Assembly: GCA_035610835.1 (NCBI GenBank)
Contig: CM069454.1
Span: 59,502,580-59,566,579, forward strand
From: Ophiura sarsii
Lineage: Eukaryota; Echinodermata; Ophiuroidea; Amphilepidida; Ophiuridae
Direction: 5' to 3'
DNA: 64,000 nt
Below, piece after piece: positions 44,157-55,110 of this stretch. A model generated the notes under the pieces. It did not search any database and was not told the DNA's origin. It worked only from the letters and a program-made list of their open reading frames with translations. Every line of letters begins with the position of its first letter. Position 1 is the first letter of the stretch. Both the position numbers and the translations under genes were made by a program.

Positions 44157-44370
44157 CACTTTCCACGCGGCTATTAGTTTTACCGGTCTACCATACAAAA
44201 CAGATTTCCATAAATCTTTCCCTATTTTCCAAATCTTCTCCGGAATCACTGAACTAATACTACGCATTTTTGTACTTATTTTAATGCATTTCTCTTGGTG
44301 ATTCCAAATATGGTGATGAAATCCAATAATTTTGACATTTTTGAAACTTTTTGTAACATTTTGGAATGTG
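44157..44370. mobile_element. TTAA-type MITE, copy 13
   Basis: CACTTTCCACGCGGC at the left after GTAA; the right end is shortened to TTTTGGAATGTG followed by TTAA. Confidence 0.75.
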
Positions 44371-44407
44371 TTAACATTTCTTTGCACTTCCTGAGAGTCA
44401 AATGGTG

Positions 44408-44763
44408 TTTAAAGGTAGATGTTCCGATTTTCAACTTGAAGTTTTCTATTCTACATGAAAGGTCATCCTTAAAAAAGTCGTGTTCCAAAGTTTGAGTTGC
44501 ATAGCTCTAATGGTTCTTATTTTAGACACACAAGATGCTGTGAACTGTACCCATTGAGTAGTACACAAACTATATTGGTGGTTACCACCATTCGCAGTAA
44601 TTCGACGTTATTTCATCGATTTCTCCGTAATTATACCGATTTAGGCCGTCAAATTTAAGTATGATGATGAGAAAAATACAAGCTTTCATATGATATGAAA
44701 ATCTCCGTATGTTTGAAATAATTCTGTGTTACGAAAATGTGATCGGGTCATCTACCTTTAAAT
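44408..44763. mobile_element. MITE with TTTAAAGGTAGATG termini, complete
   Basis: TTTAAAGGTAGATGTTCCGA at the left and GGGTCATCTACCTTTAAA at the right. Interior CATGAAAGGTCATCCTTAAA and CCAAAGTTTGAGTTGCATA match 11267-11634. Confidence 0.72.
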
Positions 44764-44799
44764 GATAGGACCCTCCAGAAAGGAAATAAAATTCAATCG

Positions 44800-45120
44800 A
44801 ATTTGATTCACAAGTGACGTCAAAATGGTTCATTTTCTAGTGACAAATTTTGTCTTGGCTGTATGGAACTCCAGGAACGGGTTCAAGACAAAATCAATAA
44901 TCAAATTGAAGAACAAATCTAGGAACTATAATGCCAGGAACAATTTCGGAAACAAAAATCATGAATGAATCCAGGAACAATCCAGGAACAAGTCCACGGT
45001 CAAAATATAGAACAAATCCTGGAATACATCTAAATACAAAAACAGAAACAAGTCCAGGGAAAAAGTCCATAGAACAAATCTAGGAATAAGTCTGGAAATA
45101 ATCCAAGGAACAGGGTTGAG
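44800..45120. repeat. degenerate repeats of CAGGAACAARTC
   Basis: A dozen or more diverged copies of AGGAACAA, CCAGGAACAA and TAGAACAAATC with 15-25 bp spacing. A very old minisatellite. Confidence 0.55.
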
Positions 45121-45194
45121 TATTACCCCTTGCCGCCAAAATTTGACCCCGTATTTTATTTTAGGTTGGGTGCATAGTGTGGTCACCAAAGTGT

Positions 45195-45230
45195 GGTGGT
45201 GGTGTGGGGGGGGGGGGGGGGGGGGGGGGC
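45195..45230. repeat. TGGTGG and poly-G tract
   Basis: A run of about 23 G follows TGTGGTGGTGGTGTG. Likely length-unstable. Confidence 0.85.
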
Positions 45231-45640
45231 AGTGCAGTCAGGTATAATGCTGTAATCATCAAGAACGAAAACATGGATTAAGTAAATAGCCAATTACTTC
45301 AACGTAACAAATCATGTACTGTCCTTTTGCTTAAATTCTCTTAAAAATATATACATGTATGAGAAAAAATAATACTTTTCTTGTTGCCCAAAAATAATTC
45401 AGAGCTATTTTTAACAACTATCAAAACAATATAGGCTTACACAAAAAATAAGTCTGTTGGTCAATATTAATAGGCCTACATAAAATTGTATAAGGATTTT
45501 GCAAGAAGAAAAATATAAAACAGGAAAATCTGGTATTATTTGTGCAATAACAAATCTGACAATAGTCGTTTCTTGTGCTAAAGGTGTAATAGCCTCGGAT
45601 GTATGAAGACAGAGGACAGATCAATGTTTGGCCCGGAATG
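45231..45640. other. unannotated intergenic DNA
   Basis: No gene or element recognised. Confidence 0.3.
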
Positions 45641-45644
45641 AAAA

Positions 45645-46045
45645 TATTCTACGGGCCCAACTGACTAACATTAAAACATTTTAATTTTTTTTAATGTTCA
45701 AAACCTTTGAATATTCTTGAAAGAAGGAATTTGATAATGTTGATTTTGTTTTTTGTTTTCAAAAATTCCTTAAAATCTAAGACATTTTTGATAGTTTTTG
45801 AAACTTTTGGAAAATTTAGTAATCAAGAAACAATGCCCGACTGACCAACTCTACTTGAGAAAACCTTTGAATATTCTTGAAAGAAGGAATTTGAAAATGT
45901 TGATTTTGGATTTTGTTTTCAAAAATTCCTTAAAATCTAAGACATTTTTGATAGTTTTTGAAACTTTTGGAAACTTTAGTAATCAAGAAACAATGCCCGA
46001 CTGACCAACTCTACTTGAGAGATTCGTATGCCCGTAGAACAGTTT
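45645..46045. mobile_element. MITE of the CGGTCGGGCCCGTA family, copy 3, with 160-bp internal duplication
   Basis: CTACGGGCCCAACTGACTAAC at the left and ATGCCCGTAGAACAG at the right. The block starting AAACCTTTGAATATTCTTGA is present at 45701 and again at 45861, nearly identical over 160 bp. Confidence 0.7.
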
Positions 46046-46062
46046 TTTTATTTGATGTCTTA

Positions 46063-46495
46063 GGCCAAAAAAAATAAATAGTTGTGTTGCCCTCATCCGG
46101 CCGGGTCAAAATTCTGAGAATGTGGGCCGGGTATTTTTTTATATTTTTTTAAAGTTTTTTTTTTTTTCTCTCTTTTTTAAAGATTTTCTTTCTTTTTTTA
46201 AAGATTTTTTTTCTTCAAGATTTTTTTTCAAGATTTTTTTTCTCAAGATCTTCCAATCTGTGAAAAGAGATGGGCAAGAAACCAAAATATTCACCATTGG
46301 GTTGAAAATACATCCAGTAAGCGCTTTCCTTAGTAATCTTCACACATGTTGACTGAAATAATAGGTATAAAATCGTTGATTTGGTAAATTTAAAAATAAA
46401 TTAAAAATAAATTTAAAACAATTTAAAAAAATCCAGCCGGCCGTCCTTCCCGATTTTAGGCTTGTGAGGGCAACACAAATTTTATTTTTTTGGCC
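46063..46495. mobile_element. Harbinger-like MITE, subgroup GTTGCCCTCA
   Basis: GGCCAAAAAAAATAAATAGT, TGTGTTGCCCTCA at the left; TGAGGGCAACACAAAT, TATTTTTTTGGCC at the right; TTA on both sides (46060-46062, 46496-46498). Confidence 0.83.
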
Positions 46496-46774
46496 TTATC
46501 TTATCGTATTATCGTTTGTTGGACTAAAGGTGTGGGCCCCGGGTATTAAGGTCATTGAGTACGGGACAATCCCATCCCATGCAAAGATATTCAATGAGAT
46601 TGTGAGCAAATTAAGAAGCAGGTGGTTGCGGCCATGCCAAGTTCCGATTTAAAAAATCTCCTCTCTGAATCGGTCATCAGGTGAAACTTATTAAAACGTT
46701 GTATGTTTTTTCCAGCCCTTCAGCATGTATAAAGTGAAACTGCCCAATGGTTTTGCATAAGGAAGCATTGCTTT

Positions 46775-46981
46775 CAGTATCGTAGCCAGGGGTCAAGGGG
46801 GTCAGGGGTCAGAGTGCCCCCCCCCCCCTGAAATGTGACCAGGAAAATCGGAAGGGAAAGAAATGGAGAAGAGGAGACAAAAAGGGAAGGAAAGGAAAAG
46901 GGAAAAGAAAGAAGAAACGGGTGTTCACCGGGAAAAAATACCCTTTGCCCCCCCTGACAAGTGACCCTGGTTACGCTACTG
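46775..46981. mobile_element. hAT-like MITE (CAGTRGCGTAGCCAGGG termini)
   Basis: CAGTATCGTAGCCAGGGGTC on the left; its inverse ACCCTGGTTACGCTACTG on the right. The 8 bp before (ATTGCTTT) and after (GTTGCTAT) match at 6 of 8 positions, consistent with an old hAT target duplication. C- and G-runs of 5-14 bp lie just inside the ends. Confidence 0.7.
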
Positions 46982-46989
46982 GTTGCTAT

Positions 46990-47395
46990 ATGCATGTTCA
47001 GAGGTGAGAGCACTTGTAAGGTTTTTGATAGATGTATTTTTGGCCCTTGAACATGTTTCAAACACAATGTACAAGTGTTACATAGGAAGTATTACTTTAT
47101 CCATGCTGAAGGGCCAGATGGAGATACGAGGTTTTGACAGAACAGGAATGTTTATATACATTTATAAACCTTGCTTATGCAATGGGAATGAAATAAGGAA
47201 ATGTGCAGACAGAATAAAAATGGTCTCAAGGCTTGTCAATCGGTTTTGGCTTTCCTATTCTGCAGGGCGTTTTCCATGGAGGTGTGCATCATTGTAACTC
47301 TATAGGGCTGTAAGCAAACTATTGCATGAATAGAAATATAGATTGAGGATGCTTTTCTTGACCAAAAAGCAGGCCCGCTTATGCTAAAGGCGACG
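46990..47395. other. unannotated intergenic DNA
   Basis: A 104-codon + strand frame (46983-47297) has no recognisable features. Confidence 0.3.
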
Positions 47396-47407
47396 GAAAA
47401 AAGAAAC

Positions 47408-47645
47408 CCTGTTCGACGGGCCTGACAGACCCATTTTTAAAAGAAATTGGCGGGGAAAATGTCACACGCAAATGAATACCGACCCATTTGTGTGTGTTTC
47501 TACTTGTCAAAAGATGGCAAAATGTTTACAGCTTTTCAGGATTTTTTATGGTCATTAAGAAGGGCAAAAAAAAAAAAAAAAAAGGAAACAAATAGCAAGA
47601 CCAACCGATCGTCCCAACCTGGGGTCTGTCTGCTCATAGAACAGT
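47408..47645. mobile_element. MITE of the CGGTCGGGCCCGTA family, copy 4
   Basis: CCTGTTCGACGGGCCTGACA at the left, GGGTCTGTCTGCTCATAGAA then CAG at the right; poly-A run inside. Confidence 0.55.
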
Positions 47646-48015
47646 TGTTGTTTTTGGTCGCCTAAGGTATCAATATAGTCATTTTTATGGAATGTTGGTA
47701 TCTTTTTTTCAACAAATTGAATCTGCAAACATTCAGTTTTGAAAATAGCTGTAATTTCTGGATTATGATGATAAGCTTATTTCTGTAAGGATGACATGAA
47801 GCATCGCCTAATCCCTTCTAAAGTACAAATAAGCATATCATTTAAGAGCCAATGGGGAATCGTCTGTGACAGCACAAGTACAAGTACCAACGCTAGCACA
47901 TAAGAATCCCCCTCCCCTAATAAGATGCGCTGCGTCAATTGTAATATGCTCTTACGTCACGTTCACACTTCAAATGTGACGTTACATAGTCGCTTTATAC
48001 ATATCTCATATACCT
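47646..48015. other. unannotated intergenic DNA
   Basis: No gene or element recognised. Confidence 0.3.
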
Positions 48016-48019
48016 TTAA

Positions 48020-48505
48020 CACTTTCCATGCAGCAGGCGTCTGCAGACGACATTCCAAAAATTCACAAAATGTTTCAAAAATGGCAAAATTATTTAAATT
48101 CATCACCATATTTGGCATTACCATGAGAATCGCATTACAATAAGTACAAACATGCCTAGTATTGGTTCAATAATCCTTGAGATAGACCGTGAAAGTTGGG
48201 AAAGGTTTCTGAAAAAATATGTTTTGTATAAAATGGTAAAACCAATAGCCACGTGGAAAGTGTTAACACTTTCCACACGGCTATTATTTCTACCATACAC
48301 AAAACAGATTTTTCAAACACCTTTCACAATTTTCAAAGTCTATCTCAAGGATTACTGACCCAATACTAGGCATGCTTGTACTTATGTCAATGCATTTCTC
48401 ATAGTGATTCTAAATATGGTAATGAAATTCAATAATTTTAACATTTGTTAAACATTTTGTGAAATTTTGGAATGTCGTCTGCAGCCGCCTGCCGCGTGGA
48501 TAGTG
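48020..48505. mobile_element. two TTAA-type MITEs sharing one TTAA (copies 14 and 15)
   Basis: Copy 14 spans 48020-48262, copy 15 spans 48267-48505, in opposite orientation, with a single TTAA (48263-48266) between them and TTAA at both outer ends. This is what insertion of one element into the target duplication of another would give. Confidence 0.88.
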
Positions 48506-48509
48506 TTAA

Positions 48510-49215
48510 GGTTATGATACATTCATTACAATGTAGCTTTCAATCTCCGGCTAGACCGCCTCGCACATCGATACTATGTAAACCAACACGCGGCCGATAA
48601 ATCAATCTTGTTATATCCGCTTACATTGCTGTTGACCCGATTCCTTGAACCACTAGCTATAGGACAGGGGGTTATTTTATTAATTTCAAAGATAAGGGAA
48701 TTAGAAAACTAATCAAATTTCTTATCTCTGGCCCATATATAGAGTATGGCACCATATTAGAAATGTACTATGCTAGAAAGACAGCAATTTCTGTGCTGGA
48801 ACTTCAGATATTTTTCAACCAGCAAGTCAGGCTGGTGACAGGGGGCGTCATATTGGCAATTTGTATGCCCCGGTCCAAATCCCTGTTAGTGCTGGGGCTG
48901 GGGTTGCAAACAATGCATAAGTTATGAAACACAAAATTACACTTTTTCAAAAATGGGCCATTGAATCTTCACCCTTAAGTTCCCCTATTCTCATATAGTT
49001 AGACAAAACCTGGTTACAGGCTTAAAGACTGTAGTATGGATTCTGTCGCATGTAAACCATACTCCCGATCTACACTGGGTAATGTTATATATGTTTGCAA
49101 CATGATGATCTGCTATACATGCTATAGGGCGGGCATACTTGTCATATCAAAGTCTTCTATGAATGCTGAAGGAGGCACCTACTCTGTATTGTCTCAAGTT
49201 GAAGGAGGTGGGACG
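48510..49215. other. unannotated intergenic DNA
   Basis: No gene or element recognised. A 72-codon frame at 49036-49254 is unassigned. Confidence 0.3.
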
Positions 49216-49802
49216 ACATCAGCGCAAATTCTGGTGATAGTGATCACGTTATAATATCGTATGCTTAACACTTTCCACATGGCAGGCGTTTGCAGACGAC
49301 ATTCCAAAATTTTAAAAAATGTTCCAAAAATGTTGAAATTATTGTATCTCAACACCATATTTGGAATCACCATGAGAAATACATTACAATAAGTACAAAC
49401 ATGCCTAGCATTGGTTCAGTAATTCATGAGATAAGACTTTGAAAGTTCCGAAAGGTTTCTGAAAAATCTGAGTGAGACATATTTTGTATGAAGTTGAAGG
49501 AGGTGGGATGGCATCAACGCGAATTCTAGTGATCATATTATAATATCGTATGTTCAACACTTTCTCCACGCGGCTATAAGTAGTTAACCATATCGAAAAC
49601 AGATTTGTCAGAAATTTTTCCCTAACTTTCAAAGTCTTATCTCAAGAATTACTGAACCAATACTAAGCATGGTTATACTTATTTTAATGCATTTCACACA
49701 GTGATTCCAAATATTCTAATGAAATTCAACAATTTTGATACTTTTGAAATATTTTGTGAAATTTTGGAATGTCGTCTTCAGACGCCTGCCGCATGGAAAG
49801 TG
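49200..49802. mobile_element. duplicated flank with two opposite TTAA-type MITEs (copies 16 and 17)
   Basis: GAAGGAGGTGGGAYGRCATC followed by TTATAATATCGTATG precedes both a truncated copy at 49269-49470 and a complete copy at 49558-49802 that runs the other way. TTAA follows the second. Confidence 0.75.
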
Positions 49803-50110
49803 TTAACATCAGATGCAAAAATATTTCCTCCTGCACCACAGTTAAAGAAGAAGTTTTGACAATTAATATATTATCGTCGCTATTCTTTCCAGTAAACATA
49901 TGGGTCCATTTCTTCCCGAAAATTGGTAAATATTTGGGTCAATTTTCATTTTGCTAGTGGCACATCCCTACCAAAAATATATCCGAGTAACCCCCTCCCC
50001 CTGTTTCTACCCTTCCCCACCCCCATCCCAAGTCCCCATCCTAGTCTATTCCAATAACTGAACGTATCACTTCACAAAATATACTCCTAAACCACACAAG
50101 ACTGAGTTAA
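49803..50110. other. unannotated intergenic DNA
   Basis: No gene or element recognised. Confidence 0.3.
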
Positions 50111-50346
50111 CACTTTCCACGCGGCTATTAGTTACAAAACAGGTTTCTTTTTTGAGAAACCTCTCCCAATTTTCATAATCGATCTCAAGGATTACTGAAC
50201 CGATACAAGGCATGTTTGTACTTATTTCAATGCATTTCTAATAGTGTTTCCAAATATGGTAATGAAATTCAATAATTTTGACATTTTTTAAACATCTTGT
50301 GACATTTTGGAACTGTCGTCTGCAGATAACTGCCACGTGGAAAGTG
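50111..50346. mobile_element. TTAA-type MITE, copy 18, with a stray terminus downstream
   Basis: TTAA, CACTTTCCACGCGGC at the left; GCCACGTGGAAAGTG, TTAA at the right. A further terminus fragment GCCTGCCGCCTGGAAAGTG lies at 50399-50417. Confidence 0.83.
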
Positions 50347-50444
50347 TTAAGAATCTTCAATTTTTAATGCTTAAAAGTGTTCCTTCATCTGCAGATGCCT
50401 GCCGCCTGGAAAGTGTTATTAAGATAACATGATAGTGCAGGATC

Positions 50445-50805
50445 AGGCGCGTACCGCGGCATGTGAGCCAGGGGGGCAGAAGTATGTCGTCCCGGTAGTG
50501 GCGTAAATTTCCCGGTAAATTTTCGTAAAATTCAGCCCCAAATTTTTTCCCAGTCAGTCAACTCGTGAATTTCACGTAAGTGTGGGTGGTGGGGGGGGGG
50601 GGGGGGGGGGGGGTAGGGTCAAAAAAAATTGCACGGTCACAAAATTTCGCACAGTCACAAAATTTCGCCGAGTCACAAAATTTTGGACTCAAAAAAGCAC
50701 AACAGTTAACAAATAATGCCAATTCCTCAGTGTTTTAGGCCCTTTTTTTTCCTTATGCAAATTTAGCGAATCAAGGTTAATCGAACACATCATCAAAATA
50801 CAAGA
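50445..50805. other. poly-G tract and repeated CACAAAATTTCG
   Basis: About 23 G at 50590-50613, followed by three copies of AGTCACAAAATTTYG. CGCGTACCGCGGCATG/GTAGTGGCGTAAATTTCCCGG nearby resemble hAT-like ends. Confidence 0.5.
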
Positions 50806-50806
50806 G

Positions 50807-51258
50807 ACAGTAGGCTTGTTCAGACAGCCACTAAGCTCGAGAATAGTTATTCTCGAGCTTAAATATTTTTTACTGCTAACCCAAAGTGTCTGTCCATGCA
50901 CACGACAAACTTAACCTCGAGAATAGCGACGCTACTGCGGTAGCTTCGAGGTTAACTCAAGGTCAAGCGACTCTTCATTTTGCAGTAAAACCTGGGTCAC
51001 AGGTCATAAATCTCACTCGCGGTTAGCATTACGATGGATTCACACGGAGCACACACTCTCGGTTAGCTCTCAGTTAGCTCTCGGTTAGTGCTTCGGGGTT
51101 ACTTAACCGTAAGATCTTTTAGGGTTAACATTCCAGCTTTATACTCTGGGTTAGTTAACCATGATCGATTCACACGGCCGTTACCAAGAGTTTAACCTCT
51201 AGGTTAGTGAATTTGACGCTAACCAAGAGGTTAGCGTCCCTCGTCGGAACGCACCTAC
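50807..51258. mobile_element. element rich in GGTTAGCTC/CTCGAG motifs
   Basis: Left TGTTCAGACAGCCACTAAGC; right CGTCGGAACGCACC, roughly inverted (GTGCGTTCCGACG). The interior has many short repeats: CTCGAGAATAG and its inverse, CTCGGTTAGCTCTCAGTTAG, AACCTCTAGGTTAG, TTCACACGG twice. Same architecture as the 53.5 kb insertion. Confidence 0.65.
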
Positions 51259-51414
51259 TGACAACATGATGAACAAAAACCATTAAGTGTAAAAACCTAT
51301 GCATAAAACAGATACCTTGTCCCAAAGGACTGGTGCGCTTTTTCTACAGTTGGGCCATTATTTAAGTTAACCAAGTGTTGTTCTAATTGATACAATGTTG
51401 CTGTGGTGTAGTAA

Positions 51415-51784
51415 GGCCAACAACAAAAAAGAGTTGTGTTGCCCTCAGCGACCGACCCAAAAATCACAAAAATTAGGGTCGGTTTTCTTTTTTCAATTTT
51501 TTTTTCAATTTTTTCCGTACATTTTTTTTCTCATTTTTTTAGATTTAAATTTGTCCTTAAAGTGTCTAAATGTTACTATTTCTTGCTTGAAATGAATAAG
51601 TTAGCTTTACTAAATGTTTTTAGACTATTATCACACTAGAAACATTGGTTAAATTTACATATGGGCCTTTACCAATTTTGTCTTGACATAAACCATTCAG
51701 CCAAAAACACAAAAAAATCCTACCGACCAACCCAATTTTAATTTTTTAGCACTTAGCAACACAGCAACTTTTTTGTTGTTGGCC
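51415..51784. mobile_element. Harbinger-like MITE, subgroup GTTGCCCTCA, copy 2
   Basis: GGCCAACAACAAAAAAGAGT, TGTGTTGCCCTCA at the left; GTTGCTGTGTTGC in inverse with TTTTTTGTTGTTGGCC at the right; TAA on both sides (51412-51414, 51785-51787). Confidence 0.82.
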
Positions 51785-51939
51785 TAATCAAATCACATTT
51801 CAGAGATTTGAAGCACATTATAAAATGGAAAAAATGGAATTTCTCCCTTAAAATGTCTGCCAGTTCGACAAATAAAAGAGATGTTTTCTCGCTCTGCTAA
51901 AAGAAATATGATAACAAACTCTGAATTAACTTAGATAGA

Positions 51940-53060
51940 AGCTAAGAGAGCTTTTGAGTGACACAGAGATATATTAGCTTCTGAGTGACACAGAGATAAC
52001 TTAGCTCCTGAGTGACACAGAGATAAATTAGTTTCTAAGTGACACAGAGATAACTGAGCTTCTGAGTGACTCAGAGATAACTTAGCTCCTGAGTGACAGA
52101 GAGATAACTTAGGGGCCATATCCAAACTCTCAGTGATTTTAAAGCATTTTTCTACCGATTGTACCCCGGTATTCCAACGAAATGCATTGTTATTTCGTTC
52201 TATTTCGTTGGAATACCGGGGTAAAATCGGTAGAAAAATGCTTTAAAATCACTAAGAGTTTGGATATGGCCCCTTAGCTTCTGAGTGACACAGAGATAAC
52301 TTAGCTTCTGAGTGACACAGAGATAACTTAGCTTCTGAGTGACACAGATAACTTAGCTTCTGAGTGACACAGAGATAACTTAGCTTTAAGTGACACAGAG
52401 ATAACTTAGCTTTAAGTGACACAGAGATAACTTAGCTTCTGAGTGACACAGAGATAACTTAGCTTCTGAGTGACACAGACATAGCTTAACTTTAAGTGAC
52501 ACAGAGATAACTTAGCTTCTGAGTGACACAGAGATCAATTAGCTTCTGAGTGATACAGAGATAACTTAGCTTCTGAGTGACACAGAGATAACTGAGCTTC
52601 TGAGTGACACAGAGATAACTTAGCTTCTGAGTGACAGAGATAACTTAGCTTCTAAGTGACACAGAGATAACTTAGCTCCTGAGTGACACAGAGATAACTT
52701 AGCTTCTGAGTGACACAGAGATAACTTAGCTTCTGAGTGACTCAGAGATACCTTAGCTTCTGAGTGACACAGAGATAACTTAGTTTTTAAGTGACAGAGA
52801 GATAACTTAGCTTCTGAGTGACTCGGAGATACCTTAGCTTCTGAGTGACACAGAGATAACTTAGCTTTTAAGTGACACAGAGATAACTTAGCTTCTGAGT
52901 GACACAAAGATAACTTAGCTTTTAAGTGACACAGAGATAACTTAGCTTCTGAGTGACACAGAGATAACTTAGCTTCTGAGTGACACAGAGATAACTTAGC
53001 TTTTGAGTGACAGAGAGATAACTTAGCTCACAGATAAGTTAAGCTTTTGAGTGACACATA
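51940..53060. repeat. 27-bp minisatellite, about 35 units
   Basis: Unit GATAACTTAGCTTCTGAGTG, then ACACAGA; length variants of 24-26 bp occur. The minus strand reads as a 9-residue repeat (CHSEAKLSL) over long stretches because 27 is a multiple of 3. It is interrupted by the MITE at 52112-52273 and its last units start the 3 kb duplication. Confidence 0.92.
52112..52273. mobile_element. near-perfect palindromic MITE inside the minisatellite
   Basis: 162 bp: arms 52112-52185 and 52200-52273 are almost exact inverse copies (GGGGCCATATCCAAACTCTC and its inverse), loop about 14 bp. TTA on both sides (52109-52111, 52274-52276); removing the element and one TTA restores a perfect 27-bp unit (GATAACTTAGCTTCTGAG). 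Tourist/Harbinger type. Confidence 0.92.
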
Positions 53061-53531
53061 GAGATAACCTTGCTTTAAAAGTGGCAGGCATCTGCAGACG
53101 ACATTCCAAAATTTCATAATATGTTTCATAAATGTCAAAATTATTGAATTTCACTACCATATTTGGAATCACCATGAGAAATGCATTGAAATAAGTCCAA
53201 ACATGCCTGGTATTGGTTCAGTAATCCTTGAGATAGACCTTGAAAGTTGGGAAAGGTTTCTGAAAAATCTTTTTTGTATATGGTAAAACCAATAGCCGCG
53301 TGGAAAGTGTTAAAATGAGTGTTTCACTTTTTTCCTAGCATCTCTATACATGCTTCTCCCTCTCTAACCACCGATTACCTATATCTTTCTATCAAGGTTA
53401 ATCGAACACATCATCAAAATACAATACACACAGAACATCATGATGAACAAAAACCACCAAGTGTAAAAATACTATGCATAAAACAGCAACCTTGTCCCAA
53501 AGGACCAGTGCTTTCCATAGCTGGGCCAGTA

Positions 53532-54411
53532 TAGCTGCGTTCAGACATGGCTTTTAACTCGAGTTAAATATTTTATGACCCGTGATAAAATACCTGAAAT
53601 ATTTTCGCTAACTCGCCCGATTGTCCACACACAGGCAACACGTCGTTATCACGACCAAATTAACCCGTCGAATTTAACTCGACCGCTTGCCCCTGGAGTT
53701 AAGTTCCGGATGTTAAAAAAGGTGGTGTTACATACATCTTTTGATGCCTTGTATCATTAAACATGGAAACTCACTATTTCCGACATGTTTGGCTCACTTA
53801 AACCAAAGCATGCGCAATTCTAAGAAAAGTGAGACGAGGGGGTATTAAAATGTTTAAAATACCAATGTTTAAAGTAAAAAGTGAGCTAGGAGTCAATCCT
53901 AAAAGAAGTATTTGTTCGTTTAAGTCATAATACATTATGAATTTCAATGTGTTTTTAGAAATTCATGAGGCCTACTGTTGAAACATAGTTAATGTATAAG
54001 AAGCGATAGTAGCACGACATTTATTTCGGTATGCTAATATGTATAAAATATTATATCACGCGTGGCCTATGTACAAACAAGGATAACAATATTAAGCGAG
54101 CTATGAGTAAAAACACCGCAGTCTTCAGCAGCAGGTCAATTTTATTGGCGAAAGGTCACATTTACCTCGAGCTATCGAACGGCGCCGTCCAGACAGTACG
54201 TTAACTCGAGTCAACTGGTCGAGTTAAGACTTTACCTCTGACTTTTGTCAGAGGTAAATTGGTCGAGTTAAGGTCGAGTTAAGGTCGGGTTAAGTTAACT
54301 CGACTCTTGTCCACACGGGGCACTAACTCGACCATTTTCGCTAATTTACCTCGACTCGACCTTAACTCGACCTTTAGCTCGAGTTAAACAGCCATGTCTG
54401 AACGTGCCTTG
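53532..54411. mobile_element. ~880-bp transposon with CGTTCAGACATGGCT termini, absent from copy B
   Basis: Left GCGTTCAGACATGGCTTTTA, ACTCGAGTTAAA; right inverse TTTAGCTCGAGTTAAACAGC, CATGTCTGAACGTGC. The right half has many GTCGAGTTAAG and CTCGACC repeats. In copy B the corresponding site reads GGGCCAGTATGTAAACTTTA without interruption, so this is a clean insertion in A (or excision in B). Target duplication is at most one to a few bases (unclear). No coding frame. Confidence 0.85.
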
Positions 54412-55012
54412 TGTAACCTTTACCAGTGTTGTTCTAATACAAAGTTGTGTAGTGCCTCAAATCACATTCAGGGTCTAAGACTTAAGAGCTACAATATTGC
54501 TGGAGGAGACACTTGTGGACTATTTAAGGGGGCTGTTAAAGCCTCTGTAAAACTGCCGTAACTTCTTCATTATTCATTTGATCCATATAAAAGTATACCT
54601 TTTTGGAAAGAAAATGAGTAGGAGAATCCATTTTTCGTATAAAATATCTCTAAAAATACTGATTTTGTTGTTGATTTTTTTGGCTCAAAATTTGCTGCAA
54701 ACGTAGCATTTTCAGTTTTTGGTAAAAAATGCTGCATTTTCAGTATTTGGTGAAAGATGCGGAAATTGCACCATAATTATCTAAAGACACTTCTCTAGGG
54801 ACTTCTTTAGTATTGACATAAAAATGTGACCAAAAGTACCAAAAAGTGATTTTTTATATCCATCGCAATAACCCTAACCCTGCCATATATCACAATATAC
54901 CACGACTGGGCACGTTGATACCACCCGGCGTGGAAGTTTTTGGATGAAAAAATGGACCCAGCCCATATAGTTTGCGCAATACACTGCGCAAACTAACCTT
55001 GACAGCTGTGGT

Positions 55013-55110
55013 GTAGTGGGGAATTCTTCGTCTCTGGTGCGAGAGGTCCATGGATCAAATCCCGGGGGGATCAGGGGGATATTTTGGCAGATTTTCCGCG
55101 TTGAAGAAAA
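55013..55110 (+). mobile_element. tRNA-derived SINE head, copy A
   Basis: TGGTGTAGTGG fits the Pol III A box and GGATCAAATCC resembles the B box, about 35 bp apart, as in Gly/Glu/Asp-type tRNAs. Followed by an unrelated body (GGGGGATATTTTGGC) and a G tract. Copy B is at 62823-62930. Confidence 0.6.

Noticed and set aside
51931..52907. Minus-strand frames of repeated CHSEAKLSL, resembling a repeat protein
   Set aside because: 27-bp minisatellite, with unit-length changes and a MITE breaking the frame; composition follows the DNA repeat.
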